This document shows positions 1 through 10,706 of a DNA stretch of 64,000 nucleotides, piece by piece. The stretch is from the NCBI GenBank assembly GCA_016708305.1, contig JADJGB010000008.1, positions 1,364,001 through 1,428,000 on the forward strand, given 5' to 3'. Position 1 is the first letter of the stretch. Each line of letters begins with the position of its first letter. Source of the DNA: Sphingobacteriales bacterium. Lineage in GTDB: Bacteria; Bacteroidota; Bacteroidia; Chitinophagales; Chitinophagaceae. Under the pieces are notes generated by a model. The model was not told where the DNA came from, did no database searches, and was given only the letters and a program-made list of their open reading frames with translations. Made by a program: the position numbers and the translations under genes.

Positions 1-3000
1 TTAAGCTTTACCATTCAAAACAAAACCATTATTCTAAAGGCCGAAAAGGATGAGAAAACTAATTTGAAAACTGGTTCCTACGCCGATTTGCAAAATCCTG
101 CCCCGATAGCAGTACTTCCCATTGAAGGCAAAGTTATGTCTGCGGACGGAGTGCCATTAGAAAATGCTTCAATTTATAACCAAAATACAAAAAGGGGAAC
201 AACCAGTAAAAAGGACGGTTCGTTTGTTATTGACGGCAATATCGGCGATGTTTTGTTTGTTTCATATATAGGATATAAGGCCAAGCCGCACAAAGTAATT
301 TCCTCAAGCAATAACACCATCCAATTGGAAGAGGCCGAAAGAAATCTTGAAGAATTTGTAGCCACCGGGTATCAAAACATTCGTAAGCCCCGTATGACAG
401 GGGCCACTTCTACCGTAAAAGCAGAAGATTTACTAAACAATGGTACCAATACAATTGAGCAAATGCTTCAGGGAAAATTACCGGGTGTGGAAGTAGTGAG
501 TAACTCCGGTTTAGTGGGTTCTCGCCAAACAGTAAGGGTGCGTGGCGTTTCTACACTTTTAGGAAATCAAGAACCTTTATGGGTAGTGGATGGTATCATT
601 CAAGAAGATCCTCTTCCATTTCAGGCAAAAGAACTGAACCGATTTAATCAGGAACCGTCTAATTCCGAGTCGTTGAGGAATTTTGTTGGAAGTGCTATAT
701 CTTGGTTAAATCCTTATGATATAGAGGATGTTACTGTCTTAAAAGATGCGGCTTCTACTGCTATTTATGGTGTAAAAGCTGCAAATGGTGTAATTCTTAT
801 TAATACTAAAAGAGGAAAAAATGCTAGTGCTCCGGTAGTTTCTTATTCTGGAAGTTTTTCTACTCAAACAAAACCCAGCTATTATAATCTAAATCTAATG
901 AATTCTAAGGAAAGAGTTGACGTATCAAGAGAAATTTGGGAAAGAGGACTCGTTTCAGTTAATCATATGGATAATGTTGGATATTCTGGCTTACTAAAAC
1001 AATACTTGGAAAATAAACTATCTTATGATGATTTTAATACGGGAGTAAAGCAATTGGAGGTAAATAATACTAATTGGTTTGATATTTTATTTCAACAACC
1101 ACTCAACCAATCACATAACATAAGTGTAAGTGGTGGAGGTGATAATAATACTTATTACGGGTCATTTGGTATTAATGATCAAAAGGGTAGTGCAAGGGGA
1201 AATGGACAGAAAAGTTATCAAGGTAGTATAAATTTCACATCAAATATTACTAGAAGGTTAAAAGTTTCTGCAAAAGTAGCCGGAAGTTATACCCAAACTA
1301 CCGGTTTTAGAAATGTAGATCCTTATATGTAGGCTACACAAACGAGCAGAGTTATTCCAGCATATAACCCAGACGAAACCTTATACTATTATAATTACTT
1401 TAATTCAGGGTTTAAATATAATATCTTAAATGAATTGAATCAATCAGGAAATAAGAATGATAAATACAGTATGAATGCCAATATTTCTCTTACTTATCGT
1501 TTTTACTCGGGCTTTATGTTTGAGTCAATGTTAGGAACAAATTTTACAAATACAGGTGGGGAGGTTTATTCTTGTGAACGTAGCTATGCAATGACTTCTA
1601 TCAGAGGGTATGAGTATGGAATGTATGGTCCTAATAATCCACTATTTAAACAATCAAAATTACCTTTTGGTGGTGTTCTTAACACATTAAGTAGTAATAA
1701 TGTCAACTATACTTGGCGTAATGGATTAAACTATGGACATACTTTTAACAAATTACATTCTGTAACAGCATTAGCTGGTATGGAAGTTCGTAGTAATTCA
1801 TATAAAGTAAGCAATGCTACAATATACGGTTATTTACCTGACCGTGGAAAACAATTATAGCGCCCCATCCACGATCGTAGATGTATTTGGTACACCGGTT
1901 GCTAATGGGTTATATACAAACAATGCGATTACTTCGTCTTTAGTAGAAAATCTTTCAAATTATACTTCTTTTTATGGAACGGGTAGTTATTCTTATGATA
2001 ACCGATATAGTGCTAGTATTTCAGTAAGGGGAGATGCGTCTAATCGTTTTGGACAGGATGAACGTACCCGATTTAAACCAATTTGGGCAGCAGGTCTTAG
2101 ATGGAATGTGGCAAATGAAAAGTTTTTTCAACGTTCTGATTGGTTTAACGATTTCAGTATTCGCACTAGTTATGGATACCAAGGAAATGTAGCCGAAAAT
2201 TTTGGACCCGACTTGATCATGAAAATACCATCTGGTACTGAAGCTATTAGTACATTAACTGGAGAACAAATTTTTACAATTAGTAATTTGCCATATACCA
2301 ATCTACGTTGGGAAAAAACCCAAACTATGAATGTAGGGTTTGATTTCAACTTCTTTAAGGAAGAATAGGCGCTACTGTCGATTATTATGTGAAGCATAGC
2401 AAAGACCTAATTGTTATGAAAGAAGTTCCTTATGAAAACGGAATAAATCAACTACCAGTAAATAATGGAACTTTAACCAATTCAGGTATTGATTTAACTT
2501 TAAATTTTATACCTATCAAAACAAAAAATTTTACTTGGTCTTTGGGGCTATCCAGCTCAAAGAATGTTAATAAAATTACGAATCGCCAAGGACAAAACCC
2601 AACTTGGAATATAGCTAAATCCGGTACATATCTTAAAGAAGGCTATCCCGTATCATCTTTTTGGGTATTTGATTTCAAAGGTGTAGATTCCGCAACAGGG
2701 GTGCCATTATTTAATATTCCTACAGCATCTACTAATGCTAATGTAATATTTGATGCTTCTGAATTTATGAAATATGCGGGCAAACTGAATCCAGACTTTA
2801 CGAGTGGTCCAAGCACTCCTATTAGCTATAAAACAATTACAGTTAGCTCTCGTGCTTATTTATCTGTTGGCGGTAGAAAACTACTATCACCACTTTATCC
2901 TGTAGAAATGGTTAGATCTACGCCTAATGAGTACAATAATCTGTCAAAATATTTGATTAATCGTTGGCGCAAACCCGGTGACAATGCAATTACTGATATA

Positions 3001-3348
3001 CCTTCCTTACCACAATCTTCTGTTAGTTATGTTGATATACCCTCTGGAGCCATTGTCTTTGGCAATCAGGCACAAAGTTCAATTGAAAGTCCATATTCTT
3101 TATACAATTTCAGTTCGGCAAGAGTAGTGAATACTACTTATCTACGTATTAATAATATTAATGTAAGCTATACTATCCCATTCCATATTATGAGTAGGAT
3201 GAGTTGTAAAACAGCTACAGTAGGGTATAGTTTAGGTAATCTTTACACATTTGTAAATAAAGATTATAAAGGGGTGGATCCAGAAGTAGCATCAGGCTCA
3301 CAACCTTTACCCAAAATCCATTCCCTTAACTTATCCATTACATTTTAA
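1..3348 (+). CDS. SusC/RagA-type TonB-dependent outer-membrane receptor (5' partial, interrupted)
   Basis: This encodes an outer-membrane beta-barrel that imports oligomers with a SusD partner, powered by TonB. The frame is open from base 1. It begins with the end of an STN domain, which in the family usually marks receptors that also signal to an anti-sigma factor. A carboxypeptidase-D-like repeat follows at about 130-300, then a plug domain (GVRGVST-like region, VVDGIIQ, near 440-800) and the barrel up to its C-terminal aromatic strand. The start lies upstream of the window. The frame is broken by TAG at 1330-1332, where the same frame then resumes, and by single-base shifts near 1850 and 2362, both in A runs. 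From about 650 on the gene is much more AT-rich than its start. Family assignment is sure; whether the gene is functional is not. Confidence 0.9.
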
Positions 3349-3362
3349 ATTGTGAACTAATT

Positions 3363-4937
3363 ATGATAAGACAAGTATATATACTAGCAATAATAATTCT
3401 GTTTTCTTCATTAACAGGATGTAATAAATTTCTTGAAGAGCAAAGCCAAAATGAAATGCGGCCTTCAACGATACAAGATTTAATAGGATTAATGGCTGGA
3501 AGTGCATATCCCTATCAAACAACCTTTACTCCCTTTTTGGAGCTATTGACTGATAATGTGCAATGCAATGGAGGTCAGGGACAAAAGGATTATGAAGGTG
3601 TGGTTTTAAAAGGGAAGGGACCTTTTACCTGGTCAAAAGATATGTATCAGGAGTTATTAAATGCTGAGGGGTTATTTTTTAAAAAGTATAAATAGTTGGC
3701 AGATTTTGTATGAACGAATTTCTGCTACAAATACAATCATAAAATACGTTGATAAAGTAACTGGCCAAACTGCTGTGAAAGAAAATGTGAAAGGACAAGC
3801 ATTAGCATTAAGGGCCTACTATTATTTACTATTGGTAAATATGTATGGCGCACCTTATAATGCACCAGGCAAGGATCCTTCAGTAAGTTTAGGAGTTCCA
3901 CTTCGTTTAGATATGGAAGTAAGTGATCATTTATATTCTAGGAACACTGTTAAAGAGGTTTATGACCAAATTGAAAAAGATGCAAAAGAGGGAGCAGCTT
4001 TATTAATAAGCAATCCTCAAAATACTGACATCTTTAAAATGAACGCCACCGCAGCTTATGCTATTTTATCTCGTATGTATTTGTATCAGGAAAATTGGGA
4101 AAAATCGATAGCAAGTTCAAATACTGCTTTAGCAATTAATCCTAATATTACCCAATTAAGCACTTTTAAAGGACCACCGATGGCTGGATATTATTTATAT
4201 AACAATGGTACACTTACAACATTTGCGAATAGAATTTATGATCCTGAATTAAGTAACGAAATTATTTGGACATATCGTCCTGATGGATTAGGAACAGGTA
4301 GTACTTATGATGATTTTTATAAGTATACCCTTTATCCAGGATATAGTACAACTTATAACCCCCATACGCACCATCAGCTGAGTTATTAAACTTGTACGAT
4401 AATAGACCTATAGCAGATACCGCTATTTATTTAGGAGACTTAAGATCCAGAACTTATTTACTAACGACAGCATATTTAGGTGCAGGATTTAAGGTTGATT
4501 TTAAGTACTATGGTGGTAATGGTACAGGTGGTGAAGGTCTAAGAACGGCAGAATTGTATTTAAATCGGGCAGAAGCTAAAATTAATTTAGCCATTACATC
4601 AGGAAATACAAGTTTACTACAAGAAGCATTAGTTGATATTAATTTGCTACGTAGCTCACGATATGATAAAAGGAAATCATATATCCCTATCACAATTAAT
4701 AATCCTTCAGAGTTACTTACATTTTGTCGAGAGGAAAGAAGAAGAGAATTTCCATTTGAGGGAGGGCATCGATGGTTTGATTTACGTAGATATGGAATGC
4801 CATCTATTAAGCATTATTACGAGTTGAAACCGGGTAGTAGTCAAGAAGTAACCTTAGCTCAGGGCGATAATAGATATACTTTACAAATTCCAAATGTTGT
4901 ATTAGAAAGAAATGCAAATCTTGTACAAAATCCTTAA
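3363..4937 (+). CDS. SusD/RagB-type nutrient-binding outer-membrane lipoprotein (frameshifted)
   Basis: This is the surface lipoprotein that caps the SusC barrel and captures substrate. It has a lipoprotein signal (LTGCNKFLEE), TPR-like helical repeats with RAYYYLLLVNMYG, the typical RAEAKINLA segment and the C-terminal EERRREFPFEGGHRWFDLRR signature. It starts 14 bases after the SusC stop, so the two are co-transcribed. The frame shifts near 3660 (GGGG) and near 4364 (CCCCC, where another frame gives PYAPSAELLNLYDNRP), so three overlapping ORFs make one protein of about 525 residues. Substrate cannot be told from sequence; the peptidase neighbours suggest peptides rather than glycans. Confidence 0.9.
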
Positions 4938-5734
4938 AATCAATAATTAAAAGTATATACTCAAAAGAACGAATATATTTAGGATACAGAGTTCAATGAT
5001 AAAATAGATAATATAATAATGACCTCATTAATGCTACTATCAATTGAAAGTGCATCTATGAAATGGTACAAATAAGTTTATATATTTCCATACTCTATAT
5101 TATTAATATTTCTTTCTATAGTACGTTAATTAGTAATTGAAATCAAAAAAAATACACATGAAAAAAAATACGCTCGTATATATAGTTGGGATTACATTAG
5201 TACTTATTTCAGCTTGTACAAAAAAGGAGGTAGCTTTAACGCCTTCCAGTATCAAAGAGTTGGGCTTTAACTATTCCCTAGAAGGAAGTAATAGTTATGA
5301 TGGACGCATCAGAAACTATCATCAACGATTTGGCACCTATATTCTATATAACTTCAATAAAAATGATGCTTATTGGAATGTTATCCAATGGGATTCGACT
5401 TACCGTTTAATAAAGTCAGAGCCAGAATATGTAGATAAACAACTGGATTTAATAGACTCTACCTTCTTTCGTTATTATGCAGATAGCACATTAAAGAAAT
5501 ACTTGCCTACAAAATTTTTGTTATGCAGTTCTATTTTGATGTATAACAATGCTCCCCAGCCAGATGGTTACTTGACTGGGTTTTATAATACTAATTATGT
5601 TTATGAAAACTTTATAGTTAACTGGGGTAATAGCCGAATACTAAATATGAAAGGAGTAAAAGATTCTGTAGCATTATTTAGAGGAAACATAAATTATGGA
5701 TTTTTACGATTATTGGATTTATTAATAAAGACAT

Positions 5735-5751
5735 AATTTAGTTCTTATTTT
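5735..5751 (+). repeat. Left inverted repeat of the IS630 element
   Basis: AATTTAGTTC at 5735-5744 followed by TTATTTT matches the reverse complement of the right end at about 6802-6818, with one or two mismatches in the inner part. Confidence 0.7.
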
Positions 5752-5764
5752 AAAATATATTTTG

Positions 5765-5772
5765 TATATTTG
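5765..5772 (+). promoter_or_regulatory. TAnnTTTG -7 box driving the transposase
   Basis: TATATTTG matches the Bacteroidota -7 consensus exactly. It lies inside the element's left end, four bases before the first ATG of orfA. The transcript would therefore be almost leaderless or use a downstream start. Confidence 0.5.
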
Positions 5773-5775
5773 CCC

Positions 5776-5955
5776 ATGGCTAATACAAAACGTAAGAACA
5801 AAGATGCTCAGGAAGAGACTCGCTTTCGGATAGTGGACTACTTAAAAAATAAACGGGGCACTCAAAAGCAGGCTGCCGAGATATTTTCTGTATCAGAAAG
5901 GAGTGTAAATAAAACATGGAATAAATACAAAAAGAAGGCAAGCGTTCACTTTTGA
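5776..5955 (+). CDS. IS630 transposase, orfA (helix-turn-helix part)
   Basis: This is the N-terminal DNA-binding segment of an IS630/Tc1-mariner-type transposase. It is rich in Lys/Arg and has a helix-turn-helix-like stretch (KQAAEIFSVSERSVNKTW). ATG at 5776 was chosen over an upstream TTG because the -7 box abuts it. The stop TGA (5953-5955) overlaps the start of orfB in the -1 frame at CACTTTTGA. Similar bipartite IS630 elements make a fused protein by ribosomal slippage or couple the two ORFs; which applies here is inference. Confidence 0.8.
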   Translation: MANTKRKNKDAQEETRFRIVDYLKNKRGTQKQAAEIFSVSERSVNKTWNKYKKKASVHF

Positions 5956-6797
5956 ATAAGAAGCGTGGCGTAAAAGGAGGCAAGAAGATAACCGGACAGC
6001 AGGCTGCCGAAGTTCGACGGTTGATAAAGGATAAGATGCCCGACCAGTTAAAACTGGCCTTTGGTTTATGGACACGTGCAGCCGTACAACAGCTTATCGA
6101 ACAGAAATATGGCGTTGTATTAAGCGTGAAGCAGGTGGGTCGATATTTAAAAAGCTGGGGCTATACACCGCAAAAGCCTATCCGCAAAGCATTTGAACAG
6201 AAACCCGAGCAGGTAAAGCAATGGTTGGAGAAGGAATACCCTGCCATAAAGAAGCGGGCAACTAAGGAGAAAGGAACGATTTATTTTGGAGATGAAACCG
6301 GTATGCGAAGCGACCATCAGGCAGGCCGAAGCTATTCGCCTAAAGGCAAAACCCCCGTGGTGAAATCAACAGGACAACGGTTTTCGCTCAATATGATTTC
6401 AGCTATCAGCAATAAAGGTCATTTACAGTTTATGCTGATAGAGAAGTTTAACGGTGATGTATTTATTGATTTTTTGCAACGAATGATTCGTTATAGTAAA
6501 CAAAAGATATTCTATGTAACGGATGGTCATCCTGCACACAAAACAAAAAAATTGCAGGCGTGGCTGGAGGAAAGCAAACATCGAATAGAGGTGTTTTTCA
6601 TTCCGCCCTATAGCCCCGAGTTGAATGCACAAGAATATTTGAATCAGGATGTAAAGACTAATGTTATCGGCAAAAAGCGCCCTATCAATAAAGCTGAAAT
6701 GCGCGCCAACGTTGAAGGTTTTATGAACGAAAGAAAAAGCAATAAAAAGCAGGTGCAAAAATATTTCCATGCAGACCACGTCAGATACGCAGCATAG
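5952..6797 (+). CDS. IS630 transposase, orfB (DDE catalytic part)
   Basis: This encodes the catalytic DDE domain that cuts and joins the element's ends. A second HTH (VKQVGRYLKSWGY) is followed by the acidic triad: D in YFGDETGM, D in YVTDGHPAHK, and E in the PPYSPELNAQEY block. It ends about 20 bases before the right inverted repeat. The annotated start is TTG at 5952 within the overlap with orfA. A -1 slip on the TTT codon of orfA would fuse both parts into a protein of about 340 residues, the usual size for the family. The reading frame is intact, so the element may be active. Confidence 0.9.
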   Translation: MNKKRGVKGGKKITGQQAAEVRRLIKDKMPDQLKLAFGLWTRAAVQQLIEQKYGVVLSVKQVGRYLKSWGYTPQKPIRKAFEQKPEQVKQWLEKEYPAIKKRATKEKGTIYFGDETGMRSDHQAGRSYSPKGKTPVVKSTGQRFSLNMISAISNKGHLQFMLIEKFNGDVFIDFLQRMIRYSKQKIFYVTDGHPAHKTKKLQAWLEESKHRIEVFFIPPYSPELNAQEYLNQDVKTNVIGKKRPINKAEMRANVEGFMNERKSNKKQVQKYFHADHVRYAA

Positions 6798-6801
6798 AAA
6801 A

Positions 6802-6818
6802 TTAATACGAACTAAATT
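6802..6818 (-). repeat. Right inverted repeat of the IS630 element
   Basis: GAACTAAATT at 6809-6818 is the exact reverse complement of the first ten bases of the left end, and the inner bases continue the match imperfectly. Confidence 0.7.
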
Positions 6819-7212
6819 GGGTAACGATTAATAAAACGTAAAATACCTCGTTCAAACAACTTTATTTCGTTTGCCGATTATACTACCTTAATGTCTAATA
6901 CTAAACAGGAGGAACGATATAAACGGGGTTTTATTGCTTCTACAGGCTATACGAATACACCTGGGGTACAAGCGGATTGGTATAATTATCTTGAAGCAAT
7001 TTTAAAAAATCCTTATTCCTATTTGACTAGTGCAATAGGGATTACCTCAAACGACAATACTTATCAGGGTATATTAAGTCCAATAAAAGATTCAAATGGT
7101 TTAATTAGAAAAAAATATGATGCAATTATAAGTCATTATAAAACTAAATATAATATTGATCTACAGAGAATAGGTAATGGCGATAAATAAATTAAAATTT
7201 AAAATAAATTCG

Positions 7213-7746
7213 ATGATTTACAAAACAATGATGCTTTTTGCAGTAGTGGTTGGATTGACCTTTACACTGTTTTCGTGTACGACGACTCAGTCGCCAACTA
7301 GGAAAAAAATGCCTAATTATTTAAATGATGCAGCATTTGAAAGTGGCGCTTACTTTAGAACAAATGGTGCTAATAAATCGGATGCCTTCAACTTGGTAAC
7401 TAATAATGAAAATATATTACTAGCTGGCGTTTCGGTACCCATGATATCGGTATCTCTGGCATCTCCTATGTATGATGATGCTATTTTAAATATGGTAGCT
7501 GAGTATAAACCCATAGCAGCTTTGCTTTTAACAAACTGGGTGGCACAAGGAAATAATGGAGCCGTTTTGGACTTTAGAACTGTCAATTCAAATCAAGCCA
7601 TGGAAGCACAATATTATTTAAAAAGAGCAGCAAGTACCTCCATACCGGTGGTTTTTAGATGGGATAAGAATTCCGCAGCAAGAGCACAAACTTATATGAG
7701 TTTACTAACGGATGTACCCGGAATAAAAATCATTAAAGTTAATTAA
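7213..7746 (+). CDS. Small lipoprotein of the SusCD locus
   Basis: A lipoprotein signal (MIYKTMMLFAVVVGL then FSC, Cys near residue 22) is followed by about 155 residues I do not recognise as a named domain. An upstream in-frame ATG at 7177 overlaps the end of the metallohydrolase, but the signal peptide begins at 7213, so that start is preferred. Position between the metallohydrolase and the zinc metalloprotease suggests an accessory binding lipoprotein on the cell surface. Codon use is AT-rich like the neighbours upstream. Confidence 0.6.
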   Translation: MIYKTMMLFAVVVGLTFTLFSCTTTQSPTRKKMPNYLNDAAFESGAYFRTNGANKSDAFNLVTNNENILLAGVSVPMISVSLASPMYDDAILNMVAEYKPIAALLLTNWVAQGNNGAVLDFRTVNSNQAMEAQYYLKRAASTSIPVVFRWDKNSAARAQTYMSLLTDVPGIKIIKVN

Positions 7747-7767
7747 ATAAAAAAATCATATAAAATA

Positions 7768-10238
7768 ATGAAGAAAAAACTATATTCATTAATTGTCATT
7801 GTGTTCATGATAGTTGCTATATTAACAACAATGACTACAAATGCTCAGATAATAATACCAACGATGGGAGAACAGCCTTCTAAAGATACTACAAAGCCAG
7901 CTCCACCAAATCCAAGAAATACCATAAAGTCTTACGAAAAGGTAATTACTAAAGAGTTCACTACTAAAAAGGGGCTATTCTATGTCCATATAAATAAGGA
8001 TACAGTATATTTTGAAATACCCGATTCATTATTAGGTAACGACATTATGATTATCAATCGTCTAGTAAAAGTAGCAGCTGGACATGGTATGTATTCTGGT
8101 GAACAAGTAGGTGAAAAAACAATTTACTTTGAAAAGGGCAAGGACTCATCACTTCTAATAAAGTACAATCTTGTTGTTAATGAGGCGGATTCTAAAAGTA
8201 ATATTTTCAAAGCTGTTCAAAAGTCAAGTAACAACCCTCTTGTAGCAAAATTTCCGGTAATATCTTATGGAAATAAGACTACTGTTATAGATGTGTCAAA
8301 GTTTTTAAAAGACAATAACTTTATCAATAGCATTGATCCGAGTACTACTTTGGCACAAAATGCCACTATAACGGCTATGAAGGATGTTACTATTGAATCT
8401 ATCAGAGCGTATCCCATTAATGTAGAAATAGCTATATCAAAAACTTTTGAATCCAAGTCTAAAATATTGCCCGCCGGCACACCAGCCACCATTGAAACCA
8501 ATACCTCATTTATAGCATTGCCCAAGGTTCCCATGCAGCGTCGTTTTTATGATAAGCGGGTAGGCTATTTTGCCGATATGTTTTATGAGTTTGGCGATGA
8601 CCAGCAAAAGGCAGAAGTTAGAAACTTTATTGTGCGCTGGCGCCTAGAGCCGAAACCCCAGGATATGGCAAAATGGAAAAAGGCGAATTAGTAGAACCAG
8701 CTAAACCTATTGTAATTTATATCGATCCGGCTACACCCAAACAATGGCGCCCTTTCCTGATAGCCGGTATTAATGATTGGCAAAAATCTTTTGAAAAAGC
8801 CGGTTTTAAAAATGCTATTATAGGTAAGGAATGGCCTGAAAATGATACGACCATGAGTATGGAAGATGCACGTTTTTCTTTTGTAAATTATCTTCCGTCG
8901 GAAGTGGCCAATGCGTATGGCCCCAATGTACACGATCCACGCAGTGGCGAAATTATTCAAACCCATATCGGTTGGTATCATAATGTGATGGAGTTGTTGC
9001 ATAATTGGTATATGATACAGGCGGCCGCAGTAGATCCTGCAGCACGCAAAGCAAAGTTTGACGATAAACTAATGGGCGAACTCATTCGTTTTGTATCCAG
9101 CCACGAAGTAGGGCATACCATGGGTTTGAGACATAATTTTGGAAACAGCAGCCGTACTCCGGTAGAAAAATTGCGCGACAAAGAATACCTGAAAAAACAT
9201 GGACATACCGCCAGTATTATGGACTATGCCCGCTTTAACTATGTAGCACAGCCCGAAGATAATATTCCACAGGAACTATTGTTTCCCAGAATTGGCGAGT
9301 ACGACGATTGGGCTATTGAATGGGGTTATAAATTCATCAATGCACCCAATGCCGAGGAAGATAGTAAGATTGTAAACAGTTGGATAGATAAACGCTTGAA
9401 AGAAAATCCGCGCCTTTTGTTTGGTGATGGCGAAACCATTAAGTTTGACCCTCAATGCCAAACAGAAGACCTGGGAGACAATGCCATGAAAGCGAGTTCT
9501 TACGGCATTAAAAACTTACAACGCATTTTACCTAACCTGCCGGAATGGACTTTTGAGGCGGATAAATTAGGTCAAGGATTAACCAATATGTATGGCCAGG
9601 TAAAAAATCAATATACACGATATTTGATGCATGTACTTAAAAATATTGGTGGCGTTACCTATACCGTGCACAGTGAGGCCTCCGGTGGTCCTGTTTATGA
9701 AGTGGTGTCCAAAGAAAAACAAGTAGAAGCACTTGATTTTTTCAATAAAGAATTGTTTACAACGCCGTTTTGGTTATTAGATAAAAAAGTACTAAACAAA
9801 GTAGTATTACCCGAGGGGCCCGATGCAGTAGATGATCTACAAATAAAAATGATAAACACTTTATTAGATAAAGATTTTTTACTGAAACTGTTAGCCAATC
9901 AATCTCAATTTGGCAAAGACGCTTTATCACTAGAAGCATATTTCAAAACCCTGCATGGTTATTTTTGGAATAGTCTTAGCTCCGATAAAAAAATACAGTT
10001 GGATATATACCAAAGAAATATGCAAAAGGCATACTTGGGTTCACTAACAGATTTTCAGCTTTTGCGAGATGGTAAATATACAGAAACTGATGCAGCAACT
10101 TTTATAAAAGCAGAATTATTGCTCTTGCAAAAAGAGGTAGAAGAAGCCAAATCAAAAGGCGGGGATTTAATTACTACAGCCCACTTAGTGGATATGGCCA
10201 ATAGAATTAAAACAGCATTAGATCCTAAAGGAGTGTAA
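7768..10238 (+). CDS. Large secreted zinc-dependent metalloprotease (DUF5117/DUF5118 type), one frameshift
   Basis: The product is an exported protease of about 820 residues. It has a signal peptide (ending TTNAQ) and N-terminal domains typical of the zinc-dependent metalloproteases encoded next to SusCD pairs. The zinc site SHEVGHTMGLRHNF (about 9097-9138) fits HExxHxxGxxH of metzincin-like enzymes. The frame shifts at about 8676: five As are present where six would restore WKKGELVEPAKP, so two ORFs make one gene. GC jumps from about 32% to about 47% near 8450, inside the gene. Presumably it breaks down peptides imported or bound by the adjacent receptor (inference). Confidence 0.88.
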
Positions 10239-10271
10239 TTTAATAGTAATAGTATAGTTTTCTCATGTACA

Positions 10272-10303
10272 AGTCATCTCTGTTCTCAGGGGTGGCTTTT
10301 TTT
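10272..10303 (+). terminator. Rho-independent terminator of the SusCD/protease operon
   Basis: A nine-pair stem (AGTCATCTC with GGGGTGGCT, including G-U pairs) and an eight-base loop are followed by seven Ts, 34 bases after the protease stop. Confidence 0.8.
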
Positions 10304-10335
10304 GTATAGTTTTATTGAATTATAAATTTGTTTTG

Positions 10336-10659
10336 ATGCAAAAAGGAATACCAGAGGCAGCACTGATATTGGTAATAGTTCTTTTGATGAGTGCTTGTAG
10401 TAGCGGTATTTTCCAAAAGACACCAATCCGAAAAAAATAGGACGGGTGCTGTTAAGATTGTTCATGGATTTAATTTGTATTCCAACCCCATGATACAACT
10501 GTTCAAAAAATTCCTTCTCCCGAAGTTACAACCCGGTATTATATTTTTCTGTATTTTATTGATATAAATGGCAATACAACAATCTTGCTGATCGATAAAA
10601 TTACGAAGCCTTATTTATCAATCAGTGCTAAGAATCAGGAATTGATTTTTGTACAATGA
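10336..10659 (+). CDS. Small lipoprotein, frame-broken (not in a single long ORF)
   Basis: An ATG at 10336 opens a lipoprotein signal (ALILVIVLLMSACSSG, Cys near residue 21). After KTP the coherent sequence moves to the next frame (NRTGAVKIVHGFNLYSNP) and then returns to the first (HDTTVQKIPSPEVTTRYY... ending QELIFVQ at the TGA 10657-10659). The changes fall in an A7 run and a C4 run. Joined, this is a lipoprotein of about 107 residues of unknown function. A TAAATTTG -7-like box sits just upstream. It could equally be a decaying gene. Confidence 0.45.
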
Positions 10660-10706
10660 GATAGAAACCCTGCATTAAAAAAAAAATTTGAGCATACTTA
10701 AAAATT

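Larger units (their letters stand above)
5735..6818 (+). mobile_element. IS630-family insertion sequence
   Basis: This is an element of about 1.08 kb with imperfect terminal inverted repeats and two overlapping transposase ORFs. It is inserted in the metallohydrolase gene, and its GC content is visibly higher than the flanking AT-rich region. IS630 elements normally duplicate a TA dinucleotide; a clean TA duplication is not obvious at these tips. The word ATTAATAAA occurs on both sides (5721 and 6827) in the same codon phase, so the exact outer boundary is uncertain by a few bases. Confidence 0.8.
5158..7190 (+). pseudogene. SusD-associated zinc metallohydrolase lipoprotein, interrupted by an IS630 element
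   Basis: The 5' part (5158-5736) encodes a lipoprotein signal (VLISACTKKEV) and a domain resembling the substrate-import-associated zinc metallohydrolase lipoproteins found beside SusC/SusD. The 3' part (about 6825-7190, reading RSNNFISFADYTTL onward) looks like the remaining C-terminal half. Between them lies a complete IS630-family element. I chose the ATG at 5158 because the signal peptide begins there. The family normally carries HExxH near the centre of the protein, but none is visible in any frame on either side of the insertion. The catalytic stretch may therefore have been lost with the insertion. Family assignment is from resemblance and position and is moderate; the interruption itself is clear. 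Confidence 0.65.
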
